NCBI GenBank assembly: GCA_900543705.1
Contig: UQSL01000023.1
Coordinates: forward strand, 1 to 24,020
DNA: 24,020 bases
Direction: 5' to 3'
DNA from: an uncultured Oscillospiraceae bacterium
Lineage (GTDB): Bacteria > Bacillota > Clostridia > Oscillospirales > Ruminococcaceae
Of this stretch, positions 13,869-22,278 are shown piece by piece. Position numbers and translations under genes: made by a program. The notes under the pieces were generated by a model. It ran no database searches. It was given only the letters and a program-made list of their open reading frames with translations, and was not told where the DNA came from. Positions within the stretch are counted from its first letter, which is position 1; every line of letters starts with the position of its first letter.

Positions 13869-15689
13869 TTGATTAGAGAAGATTTAAGAAATATCGCCAT
13901 TATCGCGCATGTCGATCACGGCAAAACCACCCTGGTCGACGAGATGCTCAAACAGGGCGGCGCATTCCGGGAAAACCAGGTCGTCGAAGACCGCGTGATG
14001 GACTCCAATGCGCTGGAACGCGAACGGGGCATCACCATCCTTGCCAAAAACACTGCGGTACACTATAAGGGAATCAAAATCAACATCATTGACACGCCGG
14101 GGCATGCGGACTTTTCCGGTGAGGTGGAACGCATTCTCAAGATGGTCAACGGCGTCATATTGCTTGTCGATGCGGCGGAGGGACCAATGCCCCAGACCCG
14201 CTTCGTCCTGCACAAAGCGCTTGAACTCGGCCACCGCGTCATCATTGTCATCAACAAGATTGATAAGCCGGACGCACGCATTGACGACGTCATTGAGGAA
14301 ATCTACGAGCTGTTGATGGAGCTCGATGCAACGGATGAGCAGCTTGACAGCCCGATTTTGTTCTGCTCCGGGCGCGAGGGAACCGCATCCCGCGACCAGA
14401 ACGTCAAAGGCGTCGACCTCTCTCCCCTGCTCGACACGATTGTCGACTATATCCCGGCCCCGCGCGGCGAGCTTGACGCGCCGTTCCAGATGCTCGTCTC
14501 CTCCATCGATTACAATGAGTATGTCGGGCGCATTGCCATCGGCAGAATCGAGCGCGGAACACTCAAGCAGAATACTGACGCAGTCATCTGCGATTACCAT
14601 AAGCAGAAAGACCCCTATAAAGGCCGGATGGTCAATCTCTACCAGATTGAAGGACTCAAAAGAGTCCAGGTCGAAGAGGCGAAAGCCGGGGACATCGTAT
14701 GTGTTTCCGGCATCGAGGGCATTACCATCGGGGATACCCTGTGTGACCCGGAGCATCCGCACCCGCTTGAGTTTGTCAAAATTTCCGAGCCGACCTTGGA
14801 GATGACTTTCTCGGTCAACGACAGCCCGTTTGCCGGTAGGGAGGGCAAATTCGTCACCTCCCGCCAGCTGCGCGAACGGCTGTTCCGTGAACTGCTCAAG
14901 GACGTTTCCCTGCGGGTGGAGGAAACCGACTCCACGGATTCCTTTAAGGTATCCGGCAGGGGCGAGATGCACCTGTCCATTCTGATTGAAACCATGCGCC
15001 GTGAGGGCTATGAGTTTCAGGTGAGCACCCCTCATGTGCTGATGCACAAGGTCGACGGCGTGCTCTGCGAGCCAATGGAGCGCCTTGTCATCGATGTGCC
15101 GGAGGAATACATGGGTTCGGTCATGGAAAAGATGGGTTCCCGCAAGGGCACGCTCGTACAGATGATGCCCCACGGTAGCCGTATGCGCATTGAGTTTTCC
15201 ATTCCGTCGCGCGGCCTGTTCGGATACCGCAGCGAGTTCCTAACCGATACCAAGGGCGAGGGCATCATGAACTCCATCTTTGAGGGATATGAGCCATTTA
15301 AAGGCGATATCGCCCTGCGCCCGAGCGGCTCACTCATCGCGTTTGAGAGCGGTGAAGCCGTCACCTACGGCCTGTACAACGCGCAGGAGCGCGGCACCCT
15401 GTTTATTGGGCCGGGCACTCCGGTCTATGAGGGCATGATTGTCGGTTCCTCTCCGAAAGCGGAGGATCTGGTGGTCAACGTGTGCAAGAAAAAGCATGTC
15501 AGCAATATGCGTGCTTCCGGCTCGGACGAGGCACTGCGCCTGGTTCCCTACCGCCAGATGAGCCTGGAGGAGTGCATGGAGTTCATCACGGATGATGAAC
15601 TGCTTGAGATTACACCGAAGAGTATCCGCATGCGCAAGCAGATTCTGGACAAGAGCCTGCGCATGAAGGCACTGAGCAAAAAGAAATAA
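13869..15689 (+). CDS. typA: Ribosome-binding GTPase TypA/BipA
   Basis: A 606-residue translational GTPase that binds the ribosome like EF-G and acts in ribosome assembly and stress or cold adaptation. G motifs are clear: AHVDHGKT (13-20), ERGIT in the switch region, DTPGHADF, and NKIDKPDA. The C-terminal part carries the BipA-specific region with SRGLFGYRSEFLTDTKGEG. Length fits the family (about 605-615). The start is TTG: GGGGG lies 9 bases before it, and the protein then begins (M)IREDLRNIAIIAH as in homologues. Starting at the upstream ATG (13695) would add 58 residues with no family match and cross the promoter. Confidence 0.95.
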   Translation: MIREDLRNIAIIAHVDHGKTTLVDEMLKQGGAFRENQVVEDRVMDSNALERERGITILAKNTAVHYKGIKINIIDTPGHADFSGEVERILKMVNGVILLVDAAEGPMPQTRFVLHKALELGHRVIIVINKIDKPDARIDDVIEEIYELLMELDATDEQLDSPILFCSGREGTASRDQNVKGVDLSPLLDTIVDYIPAPRGELDAPFQMLVSSIDYNEYVGRIAIGRIERGTLKQNTDAVICDYHKQKDPYKGRMVNLYQIEGLKRVQVEEAKAGDIVCVSGIEGITIGDTLCDPEHPHPLEFVKISEPTLEMTFSVNDSPFAGREGKFVTSRQLRERLFRELLKDVSLRVEETDSTDSFKVSGRGEMHLSILIETMRREGYEFQVSTPHVLMHKVDGVLCEPMERLVIDVPEEYMGSVMEKMGSRKGTLVQMMPHGSRMRIEFSIPSRGLFGYRSEFLTDTKGEGIMNSIFEGYEPFKGDIALRPSGSLIAFESGEAVTYGLYNAQERGTLFIGPGTPVYEGMIVGSSPKAEDLVVNVCKKKHVSNMRASGSDEALRLVPYRQMSLEECMEFITDDELLEITPKSIRMRKQILDKSLRMKALSKKK

Positions 15690-15703
15690 ATCTGTCATCA
15701 ATA

Positions 15704-15738
15704 ACAGAAGGGCGAGGGCTTTTTCCCTTCTCTTCTGT
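15704..15738 (+). terminator. Imperfect hairpin after typA
   Basis: Stem ACAGAAG / CTTCTGT with an inner GAGGG / CCCTT pairing and an internal loop, 15 bases after the typA stop. No clear T-run follows, so this is a weak call. Confidence 0.4.
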
Positions 15739-15821
15739 GTTTCTTTGGAGAGTGGTTGGAATAGAAGAATACTGCCATTATCATGATGATAGAAGTACAA
15801 TGGGTATGGGAGGTGCAGCTT

Positions 15822-16235
15822 GTGAAGCATGAGAAATCCTGTGGAGCAATCGTGTACAAGTTTGGAGAGGACGGACAGCCTATGCTCCTGCTGGTCAAAC
15901 ACCGTTACGGCGGGCACTGGGCTTTTCCAAAGGGCCATGTGGAGGCTGGGGAAAATGAATTTCAGACGGCGCACCGGGAAATCCTGGAGGAAACCGGGCT
16001 GAAAGTCCGGCTCAAAGAGGGGTTTCGCGAGAGCGTGGAATACTCCCCAAAGCCAAATGTGATGAAAGAAGTTGTTTACTTCCTAGGGGAAGTCGTGGAC
16101 GGACAGGAACACAGGCAGGAAGCCGAGATAAGTGACCTGAAATGGCTTTCCATTGAAGACGCCCAGCGCCAGGTGACACATGAGAACAACCGCAGGCTGA
16201 TTGAGGATGCCAAGCGGTTTCTCATCAAGTGTTGA
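15822..16235 (+). CDS. Nudix hydrolase, probably Ap4A hydrolase type
   Basis: A 137-residue Nudix enzyme. The full Nudix box G-x5-E-x7-RE-U-xEE-x-GU is present at 38-60 (GHVEAGENEFQTAHREILEE, then TGL). The approach strand KSCGAIVYKF and HRYGGHWAFPKGH are characteristic of bis(5'-nucleosyl)-tetraphosphatase (asymmetrical) members, which clear alarmone-like dinucleotides. The GTG start is chosen because GGGAGG lies 8 bases before it; the longer ATG start at 15783 has no good site. A terminator follows. Exact substrate is inferred from similarity only. Confidence 0.85.
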   Translation: MKHEKSCGAIVYKFGEDGQPMLLLVKHRYGGHWAFPKGHVEAGENEFQTAHREILEETGLKVRLKEGFRESVEYSPKPNVMKEVVYFLGEVVDGQEHRQEAEISDLKWLSIEDAQRQVTHENNRRLIEDAKRFLIKC

Positions 16236-16257
16236 GGCGGTAACGAAGAAACTATGT

Positions 16258-16286
16258 GCCGCCTGTAGCAGGCGGCTTTTCTTTTA
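16258..16286 (+). terminator. Terminator of the Nudix gene
   Basis: A 7-bp stem GCCGCCT / AGGCGGC with a 5-base loop, followed by TTTTCTTTTAT. Confidence 0.78.
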
Positions 16287-16294
16287 TGAAAAGG

Positions 16295-16323
16295 TTGACA
16301 AAACTTCATGGACATGCTATAAT
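16295..16323 (+). promoter_or_regulatory. Consensus promoter of tRNA-Arg
   Basis: Perfect TTGACA and TATAAT with 17-base spacing and an extended -10 TG, ending 37 bases before the tRNA. Confidence 0.92.
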
Positions 16324-16360
16324 AATCGAGCGTTCTGAAAAAGGACGGGCTTTTTGAGAT

Positions 16361-16437
16361 GCGCCAGTAGCTCAGCTGGATAGAGTGACTGGCTACGAAC
16401 CAGTAGGCCGGGGGTTCGAGTCCCTCCTGGCGCACCA
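16361..16437 (+). tRNA. tRNA-Arg (anticodon ACG), CCA encoded
   Basis: A 77-base cloverleaf. The acceptor stem GCGCCAG pairs with CTGGCGC, then ACCA. The D arm has AGCTCAGCTGGATAGAGT. The anticodon stem ACTGG/CCAGT encloses CTACGAA, so the anticodon is ACG, read as ICG for Arg CGN codons. The T arm has GGTTCGAGTCC. It is transcribed alone from a consensus promoter with a terminator behind it. Confidence 0.96.
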
Positions 16438-16480
16438 TACCTGCGGCGGGCAACTTGCTCACCGCAGGTATTTCTTTTAT
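16438..16480 (+). terminator. Terminator of tRNA-Arg
   Basis: Stem TACCTGCGG / CCGCAGGTA (9 bp), followed by TTTCTTTTAT, directly after the CCA end. Confidence 0.75.
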
Positions 16481-16540
16481 CTGTCGCAGTGCCCACGCTA
16501 CAGGCGGGTAACTTTTCTATCCATGCAATCTATGAGTTGA

Positions 16541-16578
16541 AAAAGAACCGATTGTCAAAAGACAATCGGTTCTTTTTT
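16541..16578. terminator. Second strong hairpin terminator
   Basis: A perfect 16-bp stem starting AAAAGAACCGATTGTC, a 4-base loop and a T-run. It is probably a backup terminator for the tRNA unit and could also stop minus-strand transcription from the DUF305 gene, 190 bases away. Confidence 0.85.
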
Positions 16579-16769
16579 CATTTTGCCCTTTTTGGGGAAA
16601 TAAACGGCCAGAACTGCCCTGACCCGCGGGCAGACGGAATACCAACTACAACTTAAGGGCTTGCCTGAGACAGCGCTGAAGATGGATTTATAAGCTCAAC
16701 AAAGATGGACTCGAAAAAGGAAAAAGGGATGTATCGTACAAACGGAAAATATCCGATAAAATTTGCGTT

Positions 16770-17342
16770 TTAAAAGGTATAAATGCACCTCAGCAGGCAT
16801 TCCATTTTTCGAATACCGGCTTTTTGGGAAGTCATGATATTCTGGAGAATCGGCCTTAATCCCGGACAGAGTTCAAAATGAAGGGCGTTTTCAGACAACT
16901 GAACGGCCCCTCTGTGGTGGGGAATCATCTCCCGCATGAAATTAGCGCTGATGTTGTTGGTTATGCGGGCATTCTCCATGTTGGTAAACATGGTCTGGGT
17001 AATCTGGTCAAACCGCCGCTGATAGAGATTCAGGTCCTGTTCAGAACTTTTTTCTTCCCTGCAGGTTGCAAGGACACTGCGCATGTCTTCCATGCTGTTC
17101 GTCTGCGTAGCAATGATTCCTGCGGCAATCACTTGGAGGGGCGCCAGATTGGTATATTTCAGGACAGACTGGGACATCTCAATGGCAGCCTGATGATGGG
17201 GAATCATCTGCTCGATAAAATTGTGGGAGATGCTGTCTGTCAGGGGAGCATCCATCATGGTTGCAATCATGTCGTCCAAAATCTCATAAAACCGGTTCAA
17301 ATAGTTTTTGGTTTCGCAACTCAGTTTATATTGACAACTCAT
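16770..17342 (-). CDS. Two-repeat DUF305 (four-helix, CopM-like) protein
   Basis: A 190-residue, mostly helical protein made of two DUF305-like repeats: the first has MIPHHQAAIEMSQ (46-58), the second MIPHHRGAVQLSE (139-151). The HHxxAIEMS motif is the family mark; some members bind metal, such as copper, through these His/Met residues. No signal peptide is seen, unlike many exported DUF305 proteins. The ATG at 17342 follows GGAG about 10 bases upstream, and a TATAAT (17362-17367) lies just before; a longer start at 17552 adds unmatched sequence. Similar short DUF305 proteins occur in gut clostridia. Role unknown; metal binding is inference. Confidence 0.8.
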   Translation of the reverse strand: MSCQYKLSCETKNYLNRFYEILDDMIATMMDAPLTDSISHNFIEQMIPHHQAAIEMSQSVLKYTNLAPLQVIAAGIIATQTNSMEDMRSVLATCREEKSSEQDLNLYQRRFDQITQTMFTNMENARITNNISANFMREMIPHHRGAVQLSENALHFELCPGLRPILQNIMTSQKAGIRKMECLLRCIYTF

Positions 17343-17549
17343 CGGCTTCACACTCCGTTCTATTATACTGTATGTTTGAAAGAATCGGCAGGTGCGTTTA
17401 GAAAAAAATGACGCACAGTCCCAGCCATTGACGGCCAGAACTGGAAGCAAAAAACAGTAATGATATGAAAGGATCCCATTATGGGGCGGGAACAAGGCGG
17501 GTATCCGCAAGAAATGGCGTACGGGAGGGATTCCCCTCCGCTTGTCTGA

Positions 17550-17591
17550 CAAAAAGCGGCCCTCTCCGGAAGATACGTGGAAAGGGCTGCT
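17550..17591 (-). terminator. Terminator of the prmA-rsmE operon
   Basis: On the minus strand AGCAGCCCTTTCC pairs with GGAGAGGGCCGCT (one G-U pair and one mismatch in 13), then TTTTT. It lies about 45 bases after the rsmE stop. Confidence 0.65.
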
Positions 17592-17636
17592 GGAAGTGTG
17601 TGTGATGTTATCAAAAGAATTTGAAATACAATTGTA

Positions 17637-18362
17637 TTATAGATTTCCGCTTGAAAACATCAATACCGAGAGTGCGGCAAGCGGGGCTGTCTCGCACCGC
17701 AGAATCCTTGGGCCAAGCGAGACAGTCTGACAACCTGCCAGCATGGCCTGCTCCGCTTCCCATTCCTCAAAGCCGCCTTCGCTCCCGATGAGAATGGAAG
17801 CACTCGAAAAACCCTTTAACAGGATGTCTTTCAAAGAGGACTGCGCGCGCTCATAAAACAAAAGCGGCAGGTCGTACTCCGCCATCTGCTGTAAGGCTAG
17901 GGAGAAATTCACCGCCTCGTGTATGACAGGGATACGTGCGCGCCCGCTCTGTTTGGCGGCTTCCAGTGCAATTTTCTGATACCGCTCAAGCTTCTTTGCC
18001 ATCGAGCGCGCATCCGGGCGGGAAACACAGCGCTTGGTAAAGACCGGCGTTATCTCAGTAACGCCAAGCTCTACACTTTTCTGAATGATAAGTTCCATCT
18101 TATCCGACTTTGGCATTGCCTGAAACAGGTGTACCTGTACGGTCGGTTCGCTGACGGATTTCACCTGCTTCGCAACAGAAATTAAAACTGCGTCGTCCAT
18201 GATTCGGGCGATTTCGCCGTGATAGTCGTAGCCCTGCTGGTCACATAGGGTAATCGGTTCCCCTACCCGCATGCGCAGCACCCGGGAGATATGCTTTGCA
18301 TCCGCCCCGGAGATGACGGCCTGTGCACCTTCGGGGGCCTTATCAAGAAAAAATATGGGCAT
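17637..18362 (-). CDS. rsmE: 16S rRNA (uracil1498-N3)-methyltransferase RsmE
   Basis: The 241-residue protein is a SPOUT methyltransferase that methylates U1498 of 16S rRNA. It has an N-terminal PUA-like part (HISRVLRMRVGEPITLCD), the middle motif QAMPKSDKMELIIQKSVELG (81-100), and the knotted SAM site IGSEGG (192-197) with LGPRILRCETA (216-226). The ATG at 18362 follows AAAGGAG. It lies 10 bases after prmA in the order typical of Firmicutes, so the two ribosome-modifying enzymes form an operon. Confidence 0.95.
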   Translation of the reverse strand: MPIFFLDKAPEGAQAVISGADAKHISRVLRMRVGEPITLCDQQGYDYHGEIARIMDDAVLISVAKQVKSVSEPTVQVHLFQAMPKSDKMELIIQKSVELGVTEITPVFTKRCVSRPDARSMAKKLERYQKIALEAAKQSGRARIPVIHEAVNFSLALQQMAEYDLPLLFYERAQSSLKDILLKGFSSASILIGSEGGFEEWEAEQAMLAGCQTVSLGPRILRCETAPLAALSVLMFSSGNL

Positions 18363-18372
18363 AGGTTCTCCT

Positions 18373-19350
18373 TTACTCGGCAAGGCGGAAGGTGAAAGCC
18401 ATCCAGTCCTCTTTCTCGTACTCAGCGGTCGCGGTAAAGCCCTGTTGTCCCAAGGCGTCCAGCACATCCTGCCTGCGGTTTGCGATAATGCCGGAGACAA
18501 GCAGCGTCCCCTCCGTCTTTAAAAATTCCCGGAAACAGGGGGACATCCCGATAATCACGTCCGCGACGATGTTTGCAGCCACCACATCATAGGCGTGCAA
18601 GCCAATTGTTTCCCGCAGGCCGGGGTTGGAGGTAATATCTCCGCAAAACAGGGAGAACTGGTCCTCTTCGATCCGGTTTTGCCTAAGGTTTTCCCCGGCA
18701 ATTTTTACCGAATTTTCATCGATATCCACGCCGGTTATTTCTGACGCACCAAGCAGGAGCGCCGCTATCGAGAGGATTCCGCTGCCGCACCCGAGGTCAA
18801 GCACTCTGTCACCCGTCCGAATGGTTTGCTCCAGTGCTTGAAGGCACAGGCGGGTGGTGTTGTGTTGGCCCGTCCCAAAGCTGGAGGAGGGGTCAATCTC
18901 CAGGATTTCGCGTCCCTCCGCTCCCTTGGCACTTTCCCATGTCGGCTTAATGTAGAGTTTCTTCCCTACCGGGAAGGGCTTGAAATACTGCTTCCAGTTG
19001 TTGGCCCAGTCCTCTTCCCGGATGCCCTCGCAGTCGAGCGCCAGGCGGCCGAACTCCTCTCCGGAATCCGACGCTTTGAGCCTTGCAAGCGTGTCCCTGG
19101 TATCCAGAAGCATCTGATGGCCCTGGGCATTGTTCGGCAGGTAAATCTTTACGCAGGTTTCACAGTGCTCCATTTTTTGCATCAGTTCCTCCTCCACATA
19201 GTCCCAGTGGATGGTGGTGTCGCTTAAAAAGTCCTGGAAATCCTGTGCGTCTTCAATTTCAAAGCCCGTTACCCCGATATCCATCAGCAGGCCGCAGACC
19301 GGCTCGACGCCCTGGGTGGTGGTGTAAATCGATACTTTTGTAAAGTCCAT
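18373..19350 (-). CDS. prmA: Ribosomal protein L11 methyltransferase PrmA
   Basis: The 325-residue class I methyltransferase trimethylates ribosomal protein L11. The N-terminal L11-binding domain includes REEDWANNWKQYFKPFPVG (111-129). The core has SSSFGTGQHNTTRLCL (155-170), SAM motif I VLDLGCGSGILSIAA (183-197), GVDIDENSV (207-215) and the NPPY-like VAANIVADV. GGAGGG lies 6 bases before the ATG, with a good promoter upstream. First gene of the prmA-rsmE operon, transcribed away from the peptide operon. Confidence 0.95.
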   Translation of the reverse strand: MDFTKVSIYTTTQGVEPVCGLLMDIGVTGFEIEDAQDFQDFLSDTTIHWDYVEEELMQKMEHCETCVKIYLPNNAQGHQMLLDTRDTLARLKASDSGEEFGRLALDCEGIREEDWANNWKQYFKPFPVGKKLYIKPTWESAKGAEGREILEIDPSSSFGTGQHNTTRLCLQALEQTIRTGDRVLDLGCGSGILSIAALLLGASEITGVDIDENSVKIAGENLRQNRIEEDQFSLFCGDITSNPGLRETIGLHAYDVVAANIVADVIIGMSPCFREFLKTEGTLLVSGIIANRRQDVLDALGQQGFTATAEYEKEDWMAFTFRLAE

Positions 19351-19396
19351 GGAGAACCCTCCGTCAATTTTATCCTCGTTTGTTGTGGTCTACCCT

Positions 19397-19425
19397 ATTA
19401 TACTGTATCAGCGGGAAAGAGGCAA
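19397..19425 (-). promoter_or_regulatory. Promoter of prmA-rsmE
   Basis: On the minus strand TTGCCT, 17 bases and TATAAT, 46 bases before the prmA ATG. Confidence 0.72.
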
Positions 19426-19496
19426 TGATCGATTGTGCTTCCCGGCGCCTGCGAGAACAGAGACAGGAATCGTAAAAAGAGAGCGGGCGATTTTTT

Positions 19497-19586
19497 ATGC
19501 AACTGCGGGAGAACGGATTGACACCGGAGGAATACCGGTACATCCGGCGCGAGCCCGATGGGGTTTTGGAACATACGATCAGGTAA
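19497..19586 (+). CDS. Possible 29-residue ORF or gene remnant next to the prmA promoter
   Basis: A short ORF (MQLRENGLTPEEYRYIRREP..., ending HTIR) has normal-looking protein composition and ends exactly where the DNA turns AT-rich. The ribosome site is weak and no family is recognised. It may be the tail of a lost gene or an accident. Confidence 0.25.
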   Translation: MQLRENGLTPEEYRYIRREPDGVLEHTIR

Positions 19587-19637
19587 GCAGCCATTCAAAT
19601 TATGAAGGGTAAATATCAATAAAACTTTAATATTCTA

Positions 19638-19665
19638 TTGAAAATTTTTTCTTGAGTCCTATAAT
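19638..19665 (+). promoter_or_regulatory. Promoter of the modified-peptide operon
   Basis: TTGAAA, 16 bases and TATAAT, 38 bases before the radical SAM start, in an AT-rich stretch. Confidence 0.67.
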
Positions 19666-19703
19666 AATGGTAAAATTTAAAATAATATGGAAGGAGTATA
19701 GCT

Positions 19704-21131
19704 ATGAGTCCCGGAGTTCCTAATATTCATTTGATAAAGAGTCCCTACCATTCCTATCTGTTTGATGTTAATACAAATTCAATCATACAAATCAGTGAAA
19801 GACTGTATCAATGTTTTAAGGAAAAAAGAGATATTGATTTCATCAATCAATATACTGATGTTCAAGAAGAATATCAGAATCTTATCTCCCGGGGATATTT
19901 GAAAGATAGAACGGTTCAAGTATTAAACGATATTCGCACACAAGATTTGGATTATTATACACAGAACAAACTCAGTTTTTTAATACTCCAGGTGACGCAA
20001 CAGTGTAATTTTCGTTGTAGTTATTGTCCATATACCCTGGGAGATGGAGTAGAACAGCGCTCTCATAGTTCGAAACGGATGGATTGGAATACAGCAAAAG
20101 CAACCGTCGATTTTTTCATTGACCGGACTAGAGACTGTAATACCATTTATGTCGGATTTTATGGTGGAGAGCCTTTGCTGGAATGGCCTTTGATCAAAAA
20201 GACAATTGAGTATATCGAAAAGAAACTAGAAGGAAAAGAAATAATATTTAGCATGACAACAAACGCATCCCTTATGACAGTTGAGATGGCTGAATTTTTT
20301 GCAACACGTAATATCCATATTATGGTTAGTTTGGATGGCCCAAAGGAAATTCATGACCGCAATCGAAGATTGGAAGTAAATGGAGAGGGGACTTTCGATA
20401 AAATTTTTCAAAATTTGGATTTTTTGCTGAGAGAAGTTCCCTCATTAAAGAAAAAAATCTCTTACAACAGTGTAGTGGATCCGGAAAACAATTTGGAAGC
20501 AATTGACGAATTTTTTGCTCAGGATTTCTTTGAGGATACTCCTGTTAATACTGATTTGGTCAATCCTCCTTTTGGCACTCGTTTGTATATCGGGAATGAA
20601 TTTTTAAGGCGGGAAAAAATAAACAGGCTTATCGGTTTATTATATGGGAATGGCGTTTATAGGGATTCAACCGCCGTGAAAGTTTCCGCGAAAAGTCATT
20701 TGGAAAAAACTTTAAAACAAATGGAGCAACTTGAGAAAAAGCAGATAGAACTTCCTGTCGAATCGAATCATTCGGGTCCGTGTATTCCAGGAGTAACAAA
20801 GCTTTTTGTGACGTATGAGGGAGAGTTCATTGCGTGCGAACGTTGCAATGAGACAAAAAGTTACATGAAGATTGGAAATATAAGAGAGGGATTTGACTTG
20901 GAAAAAATCAGTCGATTGTTGAATTTTTCGCAATTGATTGAAAATGACTGCAAGAAATGCTGGGCCTTTTCACATTGTACAATCTGTGCGGCAAAATTAG
21001 AAAGTTATTCGGATGAGATTTCAACGAAACTGTTGAAGCAAAATTGTATGGCGGTTAGAAAGGAAACAGACGATTTGCTTCGAATTAAAATAGCTATGAT
21101 GGAAACAAAAGAAATGGGTGAGTTGGGATGA
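19704..21131 (+). CDS. Radical SAM/SPASM maturase for a Cys-rich peptide (CLI_3235/CcpM-like)
   Basis: A 475-residue radical SAM enzyme of the peptide-modifying type. The N-terminal part (1-90) looks like a peptide-recognition region. The radical SAM cluster motif CxxxCxxC is at C101, C105, C108 (QQCNFRCSYCPY), GGEP is at 154-157, and MTTNASLM is a further core motif. The C-terminal SPASM-type region carries C360, C378, C381, C416, C419, C425, C428 and C448, enough for two auxiliary iron-sulfur clusters. Such maturases often form thioether links on Cys-rich precursors. Neighbours fit the clostridial CLI_3235/Clo7bot class as I know it. AAGGAG lies 7 bases before the ATG; the stop overlaps the next start (ATGA). 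The gene is much more AT-rich than prmA next door, suggesting transfer. Confidence 0.88.
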   Translation: MSPGVPNIHLIKSPYHSYLFDVNTNSIIQISERLYQCFKEKRDIDFINQYTDVQEEYQNLISRGYLKDRTVQVLNDIRTQDLDYYTQNKLSFLILQVTQQCNFRCSYCPYTLGDGVEQRSHSSKRMDWNTAKATVDFFIDRTRDCNTIYVGFYGGEPLLEWPLIKKTIEYIEKKLEGKEIIFSMTTNASLMTVEMAEFFATRNIHIMVSLDGPKEIHDRNRRLEVNGEGTFDKIFQNLDFLLREVPSLKKKISYNSVVDPENNLEAIDEFFAQDFFEDTPVNTDLVNPPFGTRLYIGNEFLRREKINRLIGLLYGNGVYRDSTAVKVSAKSHLEKTLKQMEQLEKKQIELPVESNHSGPCIPGVTKLFVTYEGEFIACERCNETKSYMKIGNIREGFDLEKISRLLNFSQLIENDCKKCWAFSHCTICAAKLESYSDEISTKLLKQNCMAVRKETDDLLRIKIAMMETKEMGELG

Positions 21132-22234
21132 AAAAAAATAACGTTTTAATATATCCCTATAATTATAATGTCACGCCTTTCATCCGGTATCGGGAGATAC
21201 TATCCGACTTTGATATTGTAGGGGCAGATACATTACCGGGGTTATTGTTAAGCGGTCGGGATGCCGCCTTTGCCGATGAAGGAAAGCCTACAGGGATTAC
21301 GGTTACAACATCATTTCATGAAAGCTGCGAAAAGGCGGATACGCTTATCTGGGCTGAATGCAGCAGCGCTTTAAGAAAAAGTGGGTTTAAAACGATTATT
21401 AAAAATATTCTTTATGCCCTGGATTGTGGAAAAGAAATCATGTGTCTGGATGATATCGATCCATCTGTCATTGCGTTTTTAAAATCTTATGCTGAGGAGA
21501 CGCCGGGTGAATTTATTCATTATAAGGACTTGTGTTATCAGTCCTGTGATACTGGTTTTACCGGTATCGAATTAAAAGTGCCCGTTATTATGGTAGGGAG
21601 TATTCATGAAGGAAATTCCAAATTTGAAATGCAAATGATGCTCTATAAAAACCTTCAGGAGGAAGGATTAAAAATTTTATATATAGGCTCTAAACCATAT
21701 TCTGAGGTGTTCGGGTTTCATTCAATCCCTGATTTTATGTTTCAGGCGGAGAGGACAGAAGGAGAAAAAATCAGGGGATTCAAAAATTACATAAGACATC
21801 TCATCGATCAAGAGAACCCAGATGTGATTTTGATCGGGATCCCGGGAGGGATTCTGCCATGTCATGATAAAGTGGATTATAATTTCGGCATGTTATATTA
21901 TGAAATCTTGCAGGTGGTCATACCTGATTTTATGATCATGATGCTTCCCGGTGATAACTATCAGGATAACGCTCTCCGTAATTTGACGGAGAGCGTAAAG
22001 GGAAGATTGCCGATACCGGTTGATGTATTTGGAATTTCAAATTTTCGGTTTGATTATGAAACCGTGGAATTTTCCTATGCAACAATAAATTACGATATAT
22101 TAGGGATGGATAAAATGAAAAAAATAAAGGAGAGGTATTGTAGGATTTTACCAGAAGAAAACATTTGTGTTTCTACGATAGAATCAGAACAACAACTCTG
22201 CCTGAAATGGCTAATTGATAAACTGGGCGTTTAA
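21128..22234 (+). CDS. Peptide maturation system protein (TIGR04066-like)
   Basis: A 368-residue soluble protein overlapping the maturase by 4 bases. It starts MKKNNVLIYPYNYNVTPFIR and resembles proteins annotated 'TIGR04066 family peptide maturation system protein', always found beside CLI_3235-type maturases. The central stretch VPVIMVGSIHEGNSKFEMQ (151-169) looks like a modified P-loop ('GxxxxGxSK'), and NPDVILIGIPGG (about 235) could be the matching Walker B-like strand, so nucleotide binding is possible. The first 150 residues hold several Cys (67, 78, 100, 106, 136, 140). The function is not established. The last three codons lie in the 55-base repeat that returns at the end of the window. 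Confidence 0.75.
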   Translation: MKKNNVLIYPYNYNVTPFIRYREILSDFDIVGADTLPGLLLSGRDAAFADEGKPTGITVTTSFHESCEKADTLIWAECSSALRKSGFKTIIKNILYALDCGKEIMCLDDIDPSVIAFLKSYAEETPGEFIHYKDLCYQSCDTGFTGIELKVPVIMVGSIHEGNSKFEMQMMLYKNLQEEGLKILYIGSKPYSEVFGFHSIPDFMFQAERTEGEKIRGFKNYIRHLIDQENPDVILIGIPGGILPCHDKVDYNFGMLYYEILQVVIPDFMIMMLPGDNYQDNALRNLTESVKGRLPIPVDVFGISNFRFDYETVEFSYATINYDILGMDKMKKIKERYCRILPEENICVSTIESEQQLCLKWLIDKLGV

Positions 22235-22278
22235 CTTGAAAAGGGGTGATCCTGTGAAAAAATTTCTATGCGCTGTGA
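22224..22278 (+). repeat. 55-base direct repeat, copy 1
   Basis: Identical to 23966-24020. It covers the last 11 bases of the maturation-protein gene, the spacer, the ribosome site and the first 25 bases of the lipoprotein gene. The base before it differs between copies (C against T), so the left edge is sharp; the right edge of copy 2 is the window end. Confidence 0.97.

Noticed and set aside
13884..15173. A 429-codon open frame on the strand opposite typA
   Set aside because: It is the antisense shadow of a clearly recognised gene with intact GTPase motifs; no family resemblance and no ribosome site.
16438..16520. The tRNA-Arg 3' end as an integration site, because similar GGCGGGCAACTT and GGCGGGTAACTT stretches follow
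   Set aside because: No copy of the tRNA end, no integrase and no element boundary is seen; the first stretch is simply part of the terminator.
19349..19612. An 87-codon frame over the prmA-radical SAM spacer
   Set aside because: It runs across the divergent prmA promoter and has no ribosome site or resemblance.
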